Positions 24,511 through 33,123 of a DNA stretch of 64,000 nt are shown here, piece after piece. The notes under the pieces are model-generated. The model did not search any database and had not been told where the DNA came from. It worked only from the letters and a program-made list of their open reading frames with translations. Location of the stretch: contig JAHBWE010000001.1 in the NCBI GenBank assembly GCA_019637155.1, forward strand, positions 558,001 through 622,000. Reading direction: 5' to 3'. Made by a program: the position numbers and the translations under genes. Within the stretch, counting starts at the first letter, position 1. Every line of letters starts with the position of its first letter. The stretch comes from Labilithrix sp. (GTDB taxonomy: Bacteria > Myxococcota_A > Polyangia > Polyangiales > Polyangiaceae).

Positions 24511-25797
24511 ATGAGCCATTTCTCTCGCCGCAACCTGCTCAAGAGCGCCCTCGCCGCCGCCGGCGCAGCGGCCGGCTCGCGCATCGGTGGACCGCTCGTC
24601 AAGAGCGCGTGGGCCGCGCCGGCGGAGCCCGCCCACTTCGTGCACATCTTCTTCAACGGCGGGCTCAACGCGCTCTTCGCGGGCAACGCCGACAAGTTCA
24701 TCGGCAAGGCCTTCGGCGTCACCGCGCCGGGGACCACGGGCGTCGGCGCGGCGGTCGAGATCGGCAACGGCGTCTTCACCGACGCGGGGACGTTCGGCGG
24801 CGTGTCCGCGTTCGCGAAGCAGCACTGGGGCGCGATCGGCATGAAGCACGGTCAGGCGCTCCACACGACGCCGCAGAACCGCCGCTCCGGCGGCGAGCGC
24901 GCGATCCTCATCAACGGCGCGCACTCGTACCTCAACGAGCTCGCCGCGCACATGGGCGGCGACTCCGCGTTCAAGGCGGTCTACTTCGGCGATCGCGCGC
25001 CGGCGTACGTCGATCAACCCGTCAGCTTCAACAACGTCCCGCTCCAGCGCGTCTCCGATCTCAAGGACGCGCTCGCGGCCGCGAACGGGTCCGACGGCGC
25101 CGACTCCCCGACGCGCCCCGAAGGCGCGAACACGCTCGAGACCTCGCAGACGCTCTCGAAGCGGCAGCTCGAGGTGAACCCGAGCAAGCTCGCCACCCTC
25201 GACGACGCGTACAAATCGCAGGTCGAGTCGCTGCGGAAGCCGCTCCCGCCGCCGGTCACGTTCGACGAGATCGACAAGGCGTACAACCTCGGCGGCAAGA
25301 GCGACGTCACGTCGGTGTACGCCGCGATGCTCGCCGGCGCCGAGATCATGATCCGCGCGGCGGGCTCGAACGTCGTCCACGTCGGCGACTACGGCCTCGC
25401 GTCGTGGGACTTCCACCAGGTCGGGACCGGCGGCTCGCTGAACGGCACGTTCTCGCGCAACAAGCTCAAAGGCAACGTCGGCGGCTTCGGCTCGAGCCGC
25501 ATCAACCCGATCAAGATCTTCCTCCAGCGCATGCTCGAGATGCCGGACCGCAACGTCGTCGTCGCGATCTCGGGCGAGCTCGTCCGCCTCCCGAGCGGCG
25601 ATCACGGCGACGGCACGGTCGCGATGCTCTTCGGCAAGCACGTGAAGACCGGCGTCTCGTACGGCGTCACGAGCGAGGGCGCGCGCTTCGCGCCGGGCAC
25701 GCCGACGCCGAAGGGCTTCTGGGCCGCCGTCGCGGCGGCGCTCAAGGTGCCGGGCGCGCCGTTCGGCGAGAACCCGCACGCCAAGCTGATCGCCTGA
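24511..25797 (+). CDS. DUF1501-like Tat-exported protein
   Basis: 428 aa. N-terminal twin-arginine signal MSHFSRRNLLKSALAAAGAA ending near AWAAP (about residue 36). The body is of the DUF1501 type (alkaline-phosphatase-superfamily-like fold): HFVHIFFNGGLNALF near the start, then NGAHSYLNELAAHMGG, NVVHVGDYGLASWDFH, LQRMLEMPDRNVVVAISGEL and LPSGDHGDGTVAMLFG. DUF1501 proteins are usually encoded next to DUF1549/1553 cytochrome proteins, as here; their role is undefined. Exported folded to the periplasm. The stop is only 6 bp from the convergent antiporter stop. Confidence 0.8.
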   Translation: MSHFSRRNLLKSALAAAGAAAGSRIGGPLVKSAWAAPAEPAHFVHIFFNGGLNALFAGNADKFIGKAFGVTAPGTTGVGAAVEIGNGVFTDAGTFGGVSAFAKQHWGAIGMKHGQALHTTPQNRRSGGERAILINGAHSYLNELAAHMGGDSAFKAVYFGDRAPAYVDQPVSFNNVPLQRVSDLKDALAAANGSDGADSPTRPEGANTLETSQTLSKRQLEVNPSKLATLDDAYKSQVESLRKPLPPPVTFDEIDKAYNLGGKSDVTSVYAAMLAGAEIMIRAAGSNVVHVGDYGLASWDFHQVGTGGSLNGTFSRNKLKGNVGGFGSSRINPIKIFLQRMLEMPDRNVVVAISGELVRLPSGDHGDGTVAMLFGKHVKTGVSYGVTSEGARFAPGTPTPKGFWAAVAAALKVPGAPFGENPHAKLIA

Positions 25798-25803
25798 GCC
25801 GTC

Positions 25804-27840
25804 CTAGGCCGCTTCGCTGAGCAGCGCGCGCGCGGCGTCGATCGCGTCCGCCGCGCCGACCACGACGATGACGTCGTCGGCGCGCACCTGCTCTTCGGCG
25901 GGAGGGAGCAGGAGCGAGTCGTCGCCGCGGACGAGCGCGAGGATCGCGGCGCCGGTCCGCGCGCGCAGGTCGATGTCGCCGAGCGAGCGTCCGATCGCCT
26001 TGCTCGCGCTCGGGACCGTGATCGGCACGGGGGCGCCGAAGCCGGGGACGGGCTCGGGGGCGGCGTGCGCGCCGTGCGCGTCGGGCGCGCCGTGCGCACC
26101 GTGCGCGTCCTCGTGGTGAGGGATGCGGATCGCGGAGAGGAGCGTCGCGCTCCCGGCGCGGACCTCGACGTCGAAGCGGCGCGCGTTCCTCCAGATCGCG
26201 TACGCGCACACGGCGCCGAGGATGATGATGAGCGCGAGCCCGATCGCGGGCGGCACGAAGGCGTCGGCGACGGCGATGCACGCCGCGGCGACGGCGCAGA
26301 CGAGGCCGAGCTGCACGACGAGCGCGACGGGGCGCGAGGCGGCGCCCTCCGTGCCCGCGACCGTGAGCGCGATCGCGCGGCTGAGGCGGACGACGCCGAG
26401 GAGGAACGGCAGGCCGACGACGCCCGCGCAGGTGAGGAACACCGCCTCGGACGCGCTCCGGCCGACCGAGAGGCGCTCTCCGATCGTCGCGGCGACGCGA
26501 TGGTGGAGGACGGCGGAGAGGATGATGAGGCCGACCATCACCGCGGCGTCGAGCGCGAGGAGGAAGGCGAGGCGGCGGAGGCGCGCGCCGCGGGTGGGCG
26601 ACGCGGGGGTGGCGCGGAGCTGATCGAGCCAGGCGCTGTAGACGGAGATGAACGCGGTGACGCGGCGTGGTGACTTCGCCTCGACGAGCGCGGAGAAGCG
26701 CTCCGCCTGCTTCACGAGCGGCGGCGTCGTGAGCGTGGTCAGCGCGGACACCGCGACCGCGACCGGGAAGAGGAACGGCCGCGTCGCGCCGAGCGACGTG
26801 CCGAGGCCGGCGATGATGAAGGAGAACTCGCCGATCTGGGAGAGGCTGAGGCCGGCCTGGACGGAGGTGCGGAGCCCGCAGCCGGTGACGACGCCGCCGA
26901 GCGTGACGCCGGCGACCTTCCCGACGATGACGACCGCGGAGAGGACGAGGACGGGGATCCAGTTCTCGAGGACGAGGCGCGGATCGATGAGCATGCCGAC
27001 GGAGACGAAGAAGATCGCGGCGAACATGTCGCGCACGGGGACGATCGCGTGCTCGACTGTGTGGCCGTGACCGGACTCGGAGATGAGGACGCCGGCGACG
27101 AACGCGCCGAGCGCGACGGAGTAGTGCATCGCCGCGCAGGCGTGGGCGAAGACGAAGCAGACGCCGATGCTCGCGACGACGGTCGTCTCGATCCGGCCGA
27201 CCTTGACGACGAGGTTCATGAGGCGCGGCACGACGAGGGCGCCGAGGAGCACCATCACCGCGAGGAAGCCGAAGAGCTTGCCCGTCGTCACCGCGAGCCC
27301 CATCGCGTCGAGGCCGTCGCCGCTCGACACGGTCGTCATCGTCGCGAGGAGGAGGATCGCGACGATGTCCTCGACGATGAGGACGCCGTAGACGAGCTCG
27401 CGGAGCCGGGGCGCGACCTTCAGCTCCTCGAAGACCTTGGCGATGATCGTCGTGCTCGAGATCGCGATCGCGGCGCCGCCGAACACGCCCTCGAGGCGTG
27501 TCCAGCCGAAGGCGTTGCCGAGCGTGATGCCGGCGATCATCATGATCGCGATCTGGATGACGCCGATCACGCCCGCGGTGGGCGCGACGCGGATCAGCTT
27601 GGCGACGTTGAGCTCGAGCCCGACCCCGAACATGAGGAGGATGACGCCGAGCTCGGAGAGGATCTGGACCGTCTTCAGGTCGGCGTGGAGCGGGACCGCG
27701 ACGTGAGGACCGACGATGAGGCCGGCGATGATGTACCCGAGCACGACCGGCTGCTTCAGCCGATGAAAGACCACCGTCGTCACCATCGCGACCGCGAGCA
27801 CGGTGGTGAGGGTCTTCAAGAACGCGTGCGCGTCTTCCAT
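25804..27840 (-). CDS. CPA2-family cation:proton antiporter with TrkA-C domain
   Basis: 678 aa. Residues about 1-390 form the membrane domain of a KefB/YbaL-type antiporter, with a dozen or so hydrophobic helices and family motifs (VVLGYIIAGLIVGP, LSELGVILLMFGVGLELN, FGGAAIAISSTTIIAKVFEE, VSVGMLIDPRLVLENW). A second hydrophobic block lies at about 420-560. The C-terminus (about 590-678) is a TrkA-C-like domain (KAIGRSLGDIDLRARTGAAI, LVRGDDSLLLPPAEEQVRADD), which usually binds a regulatory ligand. No TrkA-N nucleotide-binding domain is evident. Exchanges K+ or Na+ for protons across the inner membrane. Monocistronic. Confidence 0.9.
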   Translation of the reverse strand: MEDAHAFLKTLTTVLAVAMVTTVVFHRLKQPVVLGYIIAGLIVGPHVAVPLHADLKTVQILSELGVILLMFGVGLELNVAKLIRVAPTAGVIGVIQIAIMMIAGITLGNAFGWTRLEGVFGGAAIAISSTTIIAKVFEELKVAPRLRELVYGVLIVEDIVAILLLATMTTVSSGDGLDAMGLAVTTGKLFGFLAVMVLLGALVVPRLMNLVVKVGRIETTVVASIGVCFVFAHACAAMHYSVALGAFVAGVLISESGHGHTVEHAIVPVRDMFAAIFFVSVGMLIDPRLVLENWIPVLVLSAVVIVGKVAGVTLGGVVTGCGLRTSVQAGLSLSQIGEFSFIIAGLGTSLGATRPFLFPVAVAVSALTTLTTPPLVKQAERFSALVEAKSPRRVTAFISVYSAWLDQLRATPASPTRGARLRRLAFLLALDAAVMVGLIILSAVLHHRVAATIGERLSVGRSASEAVFLTCAGVVGLPFLLGVVRLSRAIALTVAGTEGAASRPVALVVQLGLVCAVAAACIAVADAFVPPAIGLALIIILGAVCAYAIWRNARRFDVEVRAGSATLLSAIRIPHHEDAHGAHGAPDAHGAHAAPEPVPGFGAPVPITVPSASKAIGRSLGDIDLRARTGAAILALVRGDDSLLLPPAEEQVRADDVIVVVGAADAIDAARALLSEAA

Positions 27841-27944
27841 GGGTCGAGTGAAGTGTCTGCCCGCCGATCGAGCAACATCTCGTCGTTCACCGTCGCCGAG
27901 CGCGACACCGTCGCGTTGTGGGACGGCCTACTATCTCCGTGCAA

Positions 27945-28670
27945 ATGACCACGACCGTCGCATCTCTCGACAGTGCGCTCGAGGTGCTGCCGCGTTCGCT
28001 GGCGCTGCGGTTCCCCGCCGTCTTCGACGCCGCGACGTGCGCGCGCTGGGTCGAGGGCGTCTACGCCGCGCGCGACGAGTGGACGCACGACTTCGACGGC
28101 GAGCAGTTCTCGCTCGGCCGTGCATTCTACACGCACCTCGAGGAGGGCCGGAGCAAGGACTACTTCGAGGACGTCGCGGGCTCCGACGAGCGGGTGGAGC
28201 GCTTCGCGCCGGGGTTGCAGGCGGCGATGCGGGCGCTCGTCGCGCGGGTGACGGGGGCGCGCGCGGTGCCGCGGCGCGGCTGGTGCGGTCCGGGCGTGCA
28301 CGTGTTCCCGCCGGCGGCGCCGGTCTCGCAGCGCGGCGGCGTCGTGCACTTCGACACGGAGGGCCTCGCGTCGCGCCACCTCGCGTCGCGCCGCCCCGCG
28401 ATCACGCTGGTCGCGATGCTCCAGCCGCCGGAGGACGCGAGCGAGGGCGGCCTCAAGGTCTGGGACGTCCTCTACACCGGTCACGACCACCCGACCGACG
28501 AGGAGCTCGCGGAGCGGACCGAGCTCGTCCCCTACGCGCTCGGCGACGTGGTGTTGATCGACAGCTACCGCCTGCACCAGATCCAGCCCTTCACCGGTGC
28601 CCGCGAGCGCATCAGCGCCACGGTCCACTGCGCCGAGGTCGACGCGGGGCTGTGGGAGACGTGGTTCTGA
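27945..28670 (+). CDS. 2-oxoglutarate/Fe(II)-dependent oxygenase-like protein
   Basis: 241 aa from the ATG at 27945 (an in-frame GTG at 27918 is also possible). The double-stranded beta-helix signature is visible: HxD motif His135-Phe-Asp137 (GGVVHFDTEGLA), distal His211 (SYRLHQIQPF) and Arg222 (RERISATVH) for the 2OG carboxylate. This is the facial triad of 2OG-Fe(II) dioxygenases such as PKHD-type hydroxylases. Substrate unknown. It ends 6 bp before the convergent AP2-like gene. It is not closely similar to the two paralogous oxygenase-like proteins at 31008 and 38972. Confidence 0.75.
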   Translation: MTTTVASLDSALEVLPRSLALRFPAVFDAATCARWVEGVYAARDEWTHDFDGEQFSLGRAFYTHLEEGRSKDYFEDVAGSDERVERFAPGLQAAMRALVARVTGARAVPRRGWCGPGVHVFPPAAPVSQRGGVVHFDTEGLASRHLASRRPAITLVAMLQPPEDASEGGLKVWDVLYTGHDHPTDEELAERTELVPYALGDVVLIDSYRLHQIQPFTGARERISATVHCAEVDAGLWETWF

Positions 28671-28676
28671 GCGGCC

Positions 28677-29066
28677 TCACTTGAGCAGGTAGCGGCCGCG
28701 GGTGCGGCGGGCGAGCTTGTCGAGGAGGGAGCGTTTGGCGCGCGCGGTGCTCTTCTCTACGGCCGTGGCCTTCGTCGTGGGCTCGCGGCGGCCGGTCTCG
28801 AGCGTGAGCTCGTGGCGGAGGTCTTCGATGCTGGCCGGCTCGTGCTCGCGATCGGGGAAGTTCAGGTACGCCTCCGGGAGACCGTAGTAGCGAGCGGCGC
28901 GGTCGTACGCGATCGCGGCGGCGACCGCGGTCGAATAACCGCTTATCGAGTGTGCGCGGTTTCGTACGACGATCAGTATTCGCCATTCGCCCTTTCGGTA
29001 GACGTAGGGATAGACGCCGCGGAAGGGACCGCTCGTGGGCTTGGGCTTTTTCGGAGTTACGGGCAC
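28677..29066 (-). CDS. free-standing AP2/ERF-like DNA-binding domain protein
   Basis: 129 aa, GTG start one base after the upstream stop. Residues 13-72 match the plant-type AP2/ERF pattern: SGPFRGVYPYVYRKGEWRI for the three-stranded sheet (plant form: YRGVR...W.AEI), then AAAIAYDRAARYYG and AYLNFPD for the helix and its end (plant form: AA.AYD.AA...G..A.LNFP). The rest is a basic Lys/Arg-rich tail that could aid nucleic-acid binding. Bacterial AP2 domains are mostly known attached to HNH endonucleases of phages and mobile elements; none is seen here. Last gene of a four-gene operon. Most likely a DNA-binding protein or operon regulator; the role is inferred. Confidence 0.72.
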   Translation of the reverse strand: MPVTPKKPKPTSGPFRGVYPYVYRKGEWRILIVVRNRAHSISGYSTAVAAAIAYDRAARYYGLPEAYLNFPDREHEPASIEDLRHELTLETGRREPTTKATAVEKSTARAKRSLLDKLARRTRGRYLLK

Positions 29067-29067
29067 G

Positions 29068-29646
29068 TCAACCTACGATGGGGCGGAGGTAGTGGAATTT
29101 GTCTTGCCGCAGGTCGTCGACGGTGAGGCCCCAGTCGTCGTCGCGCGGTATCAGGTACATCACGTCGGACTTTACGCTCGCGAAGCTCACCGCGCCGAGG
29201 CCGCCGAGGATGCGACCGAAGACGTCGCGCCGCCAGAGGTGCGCCTCGGGGATGTCGCAGAGGCGCTGGAGCGTGAAGTGCGTCGGCGACGGGCGCAAGA
29301 GCAGGAGCGTCATCGTGAAGGTGAGGAAGCGCGGGTCGCCGCCGCGGTACGCGTCGGCCTTGCCCGAGGGCTGGCGGCGCGCGCCCTCCTCCGTCGTCAT
29401 GCCGCCGAGCCACATCTTGAAGTCCTTCTCCGCCTTGTCGTCCTCTTCGAAGAAGTCCCAGCAGCCGCGCTCGATGACGCCGAGGTTCGCGAGCAGCGCG
29501 TCGCACGCGCGCTTGTAGAGCGCCCACTTGTGCTGCAGACCGATCGCCGCGGGCTGCTCCTTGATCGCGCCGCGCAGCACGCCGAGCAGGTCGGGCGCGC
29601 GATCGAGCCGCGCGGCGACCTCGATGGAGAAGATCGAGGACCCCAT
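29068..29646 (-). CDS. hypothetical protein of the AP2/2OG operon
   Basis: 192 aa, no recognised family. It opens with IFSIEVAARLDRAPDLLGVL, is mostly helical at first (HKWALYKRACDALLANLGV, acidic FFEEDDKAEKDF), and ends with a beta-rich segment (VSFASVKSDVMYLIPRDDDW). One weak hydrophobic stretch (FLTFTMTLLLLRPS) is present, but no signal peptide. Begins 3 bp after the stop of the upstream membrane protein and ends 1 bp before the AP2 gene, so it is translationally coupled on both sides. Confidence 0.65.
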   Translation of the reverse strand: MGSSIFSIEVAARLDRAPDLLGVLRGAIKEQPAAIGLQHKWALYKRACDALLANLGVIERGCWDFFEEDDKAEKDFKMWLGGMTTEEGARRQPSGKADAYRGGDPRFLTFTMTLLLLRPSPTHFTLQRLCDIPEAHLWRRDVFGRILGGLGAVSFASVKSDVMYLIPRDDDWGLTVDDLRQDKFHYLRPIVG

Positions 29647-29649
29647 CGT

Positions 29650-31011
29650 TCAGCTCGACGTGCTCGGGCTGGTGGTGCGGTTCCACGAGCCGCTCCGGCT
29701 CCCGCGCGCGCCGAGGATGACGCCGGTGCCGACCGCGACCGCGACCGGCACCATCCCGAAGTTCGTGGGGCGCGGGCGCGGGGCGGCGGACGTGGAGCTC
29801 GTCGGCGTCCCGACCGAGTACGGCGTCGCGCGCGGCTTCGGCTTGTAGACCTGGACCTCGTTCGGCGTCCGCACCGCCGCGACGGAGTCCCAGTGGTTCC
29901 AGAAGTCCGCGTTCCTCTGCGCCGACCCGCCGTACCAGAACGGCGTCGCCGCCCCCGCGTCGCCCGGGCTCGCCTGCTCGAAGGCCATCGCCGGGCACAC
30001 GTGGAAGCCGATGTTCGCCGCCGCGTAGGCGAGGAAGTCGTCGACGAGGTCGTCGAGCTCGAAGCGATCGACCGCGTTGGGCCCGACGTAGAGGACGTCC
30101 TTCACGCCGAGCGCGAGCAGCTTCTCCGGCGTCGGCATGCGCGCGGTGTGGCGGTTGTCGAACTGGGTCGCGTCGTCGACGTAGCTCGAGAGGCGGTTTC
30201 GATCGAGCACGAACATCGGCTGCGCGCTCTTCGACTCGGCGCGCTTCTTCGCGAAGAGCGGCTGGTAGTAGATCGCGGCCGCGAGCGTGAGGTGCGCCGG
30301 GACGACGCCGCGCGGATGGGGCCAGTTGTCGAACAGGAAGACCGGGTCGAGGATGCCGGCCGCGCCCGCCGCGAACGCGACCGCGCTCGTGCCGGGGAGG
30401 TCGACGACGACGGCGAGGTCCTTCGCCTTCGGCGCGACCGCGAGCAGCGCGGCGAGCGCGCGCCCTTGCTCGAACGCGATCTGCATCGGGCTCGTCATGA
30501 CCGGGACGATGACGTCCTTCAGCGGCTTGAAGGGCGGCGCGTCGGGATCGCCGGTCGGCTTCGACTTCGGCATCGCGCCGGGCGACTGGAAGAGGGTGGG
30601 GACGAACCACGGCGCGTGGGCGGCGTTGGCGGGCGCGAGGTCCTTGTCGACGCGATCGAGCGCGGCGCGGTCGAACGGCGCGGTCGAGGTGCCGTCGAAC
30701 ACGAGCGGATCGCCCGTCGCGCCGAAGCTCCAGCCGAACTCCTTCTGCATCTCGAGCGCGGACTTGTTCGCGAACTCGAAGTCGGGCTTGCTCGAGAACG
30801 GCGAGAGCGAGCCGCCCTTGAACGCGCGCGACGCGCACGTCCCGATGAGCGCCATCGCGCCGAGCACGCCGCCGAGCGCGAGGAGCCCCTTCAGCGCCTT
30901 CCGCCGCGGCACCTCCGTCGCGATGCTCTCCTGCCACCAACGCGCCCCGACGATGCCGGGCTTGTCGATGGTCTCCTTCTGCGTGAAGACGGGGCCGGGG
31001 ACGTTGGTCAC
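29650..31011 (-). CDS. membrane-anchored protein of unknown function in the AP2/2OG operon
   Basis: 453 aa from a GTG that overlaps the stop of the oxygenase-like gene by 4 bp. An arginine pair and hydrophobic helix (RRKALKGLLALGGVLGAMAL, residues about 36-57) look like a late signal anchor. The large soluble domain has conserved-looking blocks: VVVDLPGTSAVAFAAGAAGI, DPVFLFDNWPHP, PMFVLDRNRLSSYVDD, GVKDVLYVGPNAVDRFE, ATPFWYGGSAQRNADF. The C-terminus is Pro/Ser-rich with a glycine/valine hydrophobic stretch (MVPVAVAVGTGVILGARG). No family recognised. The strict coupling implies it works with the upstream oxygenase-like enzyme. Confidence 0.65.
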   Translation of the reverse strand: MTNVPGPVFTQKETIDKPGIVGARWWQESIATEVPRRKALKGLLALGGVLGAMALIGTCASRAFKGGSLSPFSSKPDFEFANKSALEMQKEFGWSFGATGDPLVFDGTSTAPFDRAALDRVDKDLAPANAAHAPWFVPTLFQSPGAMPKSKPTGDPDAPPFKPLKDVIVPVMTSPMQIAFEQGRALAALLAVAPKAKDLAVVVDLPGTSAVAFAAGAAGILDPVFLFDNWPHPRGVVPAHLTLAAAIYYQPLFAKKRAESKSAQPMFVLDRNRLSSYVDDATQFDNRHTARMPTPEKLLALGVKDVLYVGPNAVDRFELDDLVDDFLAYAAANIGFHVCPAMAFEQASPGDAGAATPFWYGGSAQRNADFWNHWDSVAAVRTPNEVQVYKPKPRATPYSVGTPTSSTSAAPRPRPTNFGMVPVAVAVGTGVILGARGSRSGSWNRTTSPSTSS

Positions 31012-31832
31012 TTGGTGCTCGCGCGGAGGGCCTCGAGGAAGTCGGGCTTGAACACCCCGTCCACGCGAATGGAGTAGCGGAAGAACGGATCGGCGTCGAC
31101 CCCGTGATAATCGTGGTCGTTGAACCAGTACGCGCGTCCGTCGACCGGCGTCTTCGTCTTCGTCTCCTCGTCCCAGAGGTAGAGCCGCTTGTCGCCGGCG
31201 GGGCAGAGCGTGATGAAGTGATCGGGGCCCGTCTCGGCTTGGTCCTCCGGCTCGCCGTCGCGGTGCACTGTGCCGTGGTCGTTCGCCTCGAGCCCCATGA
31301 CGTTGCAGCGGCCGATGTGCTCGAACGGCAGGCTCTTCGCGAGCGCCACCGTCTTGGGGAAGAACGTGCGCGCGACGCGGGTGAAGGCCTTGCCGGCCGG
31401 GTCGCTCTTCTCCGTCCAGTACCGGTTGGGAATGAGCTCCACGTACGCCTTCCACGGGAAGTAGACCTTGTGCCGGACCTTGAGCCACAGCATCTGCCGC
31501 CGCGAGAGCGGGTGATCGCGCTCCTCTCCGAACTCGCTCTCGTCGCGTGCGACCGGCACCGACGCCGGGTCCTCCGCGAGCGAGCGGAAGGTCGCGTAGT
31601 CGGCGTCGCTCATCGCGCGGATCGCCTCGCCGTAGTCGACGATCGCCTCGCCGGTGCGCGACGCCGGCATGATCCCCATCGAGCGGTGGCTCCCGCCGGT
31701 GTAGTCGACCGACACCTGCGTGAGCGCGAGGCAGATCTCGTCGTGCACCGCGTCGAGCACGCCGAGCTCGAGGTCGAGCAGCGCCTCGAGCCGCGCGAAC
31801 GGAACGCCGGGGAACACGCCGAGCAGGGCCAC
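31008..31832 (-). CDS. 2OG-Fe(II)-oxygenase-like enzyme, paralogue 1
   Basis: 274 aa. Strongly similar throughout to the product of 38972-39781: shared blocks YTGGS near residue 44, DHPLSRRQM, VYFPWKAY, GLEANDH, and the end YWFNDHDYHGV followed by DPFFRYSIRVDGVF. The last third looks like a cupin/2OG-Fe(II) jelly roll: HxD at His190-Arg-Asp192, distal His243, then Arg252 or Arg256 as the 2OG ligand, in an arrangement like aspartyl/asparaginyl beta-hydroxylases. Substrate unknown. First gene of the operon that ends with the AP2 protein; divergent from the propeller lipoprotein at 31885 across 52 bp. Confidence 0.65.
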   Translation of the reverse strand: MALLGVFPGVPFARLEALLDLELGVLDAVHDEICLALTQVSVDYTGGSHRSMGIMPASRTGEAIVDYGEAIRAMSDADYATFRSLAEDPASVPVARDESEFGEERDHPLSRRQMLWLKVRHKVYFPWKAYVELIPNRYWTEKSDPAGKAFTRVARTFFPKTVALAKSLPFEHIGRCNVMGLEANDHGTVHRDGEPEDQAETGPDHFITLCPAGDKRLYLWDEETKTKTPVDGRAYWFNDHDYHGVDADPFFRYSIRVDGVFKPDFLEALRASTK

Positions 31833-31884
31833 CCGTGCATCGTAGCCCGCCGGTCGGCGCCTTGACTTTCAGATCGAGGGTGGA

Positions 31885-33018
31885 ATGAAGCCGCCGATGC
31901 TCAAGGCCACTTCCTTCGCGGCGCTCTTCGTACTCGCGGCTTCGGGTTGCACCGCCGCCCCGGCGGACGATCACGCGGACACGTCCACCGCCGCCGTCGT
32001 CACGCTGGCGACCGATCCGTCGTTCGGCGCGAGCGGCGTCGTCGACGTCCACCAGGGCTGCTTCGGCGCGGCGCCGCTCCAGGACGGGAAGGTCCTCGCC
32101 GTCTGCACGGGGAGCTCGGGGATCTACCGCTTCGACGCCGACGGCGGCGTCGATCGGACGTTCGGCGAGCACGCCGGCGTGACGTGGAGCAGCTTGTACC
32201 TCCCGCTCCTGAGGGTCGCGCCCGACGGACGCATCTACCTCGTGTCGCAGAACGGCAGCGACAGGATCCTCGTCCAGCGCCTCACCCCCGAAGGCGCGCG
32301 GGACACGTCGTTCGGCGACGGCAGCGTCGTGCGGATCGAGGGCGCGCGCAGCGCCTCGCGCGTCGCGACGATCTCGCCGGAGGGGGAGCTCCTCCTCGGA
32401 CTGAACGAGGCGGGAGGCTCCACGCGTGTCCTCGCGCTCGGTGACGACGGCGCCGTCGCGCGCTCGATCGAGGTCCCCTTCGGCCCGCGCGGCGAGGTCT
32501 CGAGCATCGCGCACGACGCGGCCGGTCGTCTCGTCGTCGCCGGCGTCGACGGCGCCACCTCGCAGCCGGCGCTCGCTCGCTTCATCGACGGCGTGCTCGA
32601 TCCGTCGTTCGGCACGAACGGCGTCGCGACGATCGACTTCCGCGACGGCGGCTACGCCTGCGGCGTCGAGCCCCTCGGCGGAGCGATCTACCTCTCCTGC
32701 GCGACGAGCCGCGAGGCCGCGATCGCGCGCGTGACCGACGACGGCGCGCTCGACCCGAGCTGGGCGACGGCCGGTTTCCTCGTCGCCGGCTACGGCTGGT
32801 CACGGACGATGAGCTTCGATCCGTTCGGACGCCTCATCCTCCTCGAGCACGGCGAGCTCCGTCGGTTCGACGCGCGCGGCGCGGTCGAGCTCACGCTCGC
32901 GCTGCCCGGCTCGCTGCCCGTCGGCCGCCTCTCCTTCCAGGCGGACGGCAAGCCGATCGCCTCGTTCGCCCGCGACGTCAGCCGCGGCGGCGTCGTCCGG
33001 TTCTTGCCGCTCCCGTAG
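31885..33018 (+). CDS. delta-60-repeat beta-propeller lipoprotein
   Basis: 377 aa. Lipoprotein signal (FAALFVLAASGC, Cys about 22). The mature part is built of delta-60 (DUF5122) repeats, recognisable by recurring LDPSFG-type motifs: ATDPSFGASGVV, VDRTFGEHAGV, RDTSFGDGSVV, LDPSFGTNGVA, LDPSWATAGFL. Such repeats form a propeller and are typical of myxobacterial surface proteins. Function unknown. Followed by a strong hairpin. Confidence 0.85.
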   Translation: MKPPMLKATSFAALFVLAASGCTAAPADDHADTSTAAVVTLATDPSFGASGVVDVHQGCFGAAPLQDGKVLAVCTGSSGIYRFDADGGVDRTFGEHAGVTWSSLYLPLLRVAPDGRIYLVSQNGSDRILVQRLTPEGARDTSFGDGSVVRIEGARSASRVATISPEGELLLGLNEAGGSTRVLALGDDGAVARSIEVPFGPRGEVSSIAHDAAGRLVVAGVDGATSQPALARFIDGVLDPSFGTNGVATIDFRDGGYACGVEPLGGAIYLSCATSREAAIARVTDDGALDPSWATAGFLVAGYGWSRTMSFDPFGRLILLEHGELRRFDARGAVELTLALPGSLPVGRLSFQADGKPIASFARDVSRGGVVRFLPLP

Positions 33019-33020
33019 CT

Positions 33021-33060
33021 GTGCTGCCGCGCGGCGGGGCGCTCTGCCACGCGGCAGCGC
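33021..33060 (+). terminator. hairpin after the delta-60 lipoprotein gene
   Basis: GCTGCCGCG (33023-33031) and CGCGGCAGC (33050-33058) form a perfect 9-bp stem, extendable to 11 bp with a G-U pair, starting 2 bp after the stop codon. There is no T-run, so it is a candidate structured or Rho-assisted terminator. Confidence 0.45.
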
Positions 33061-33123
33061 CGCCAACTATCCGAATTCGCATAGCGCGGCGCCGGCACGC
33101 GGCGAGCAGCGAGACCGTGCATC

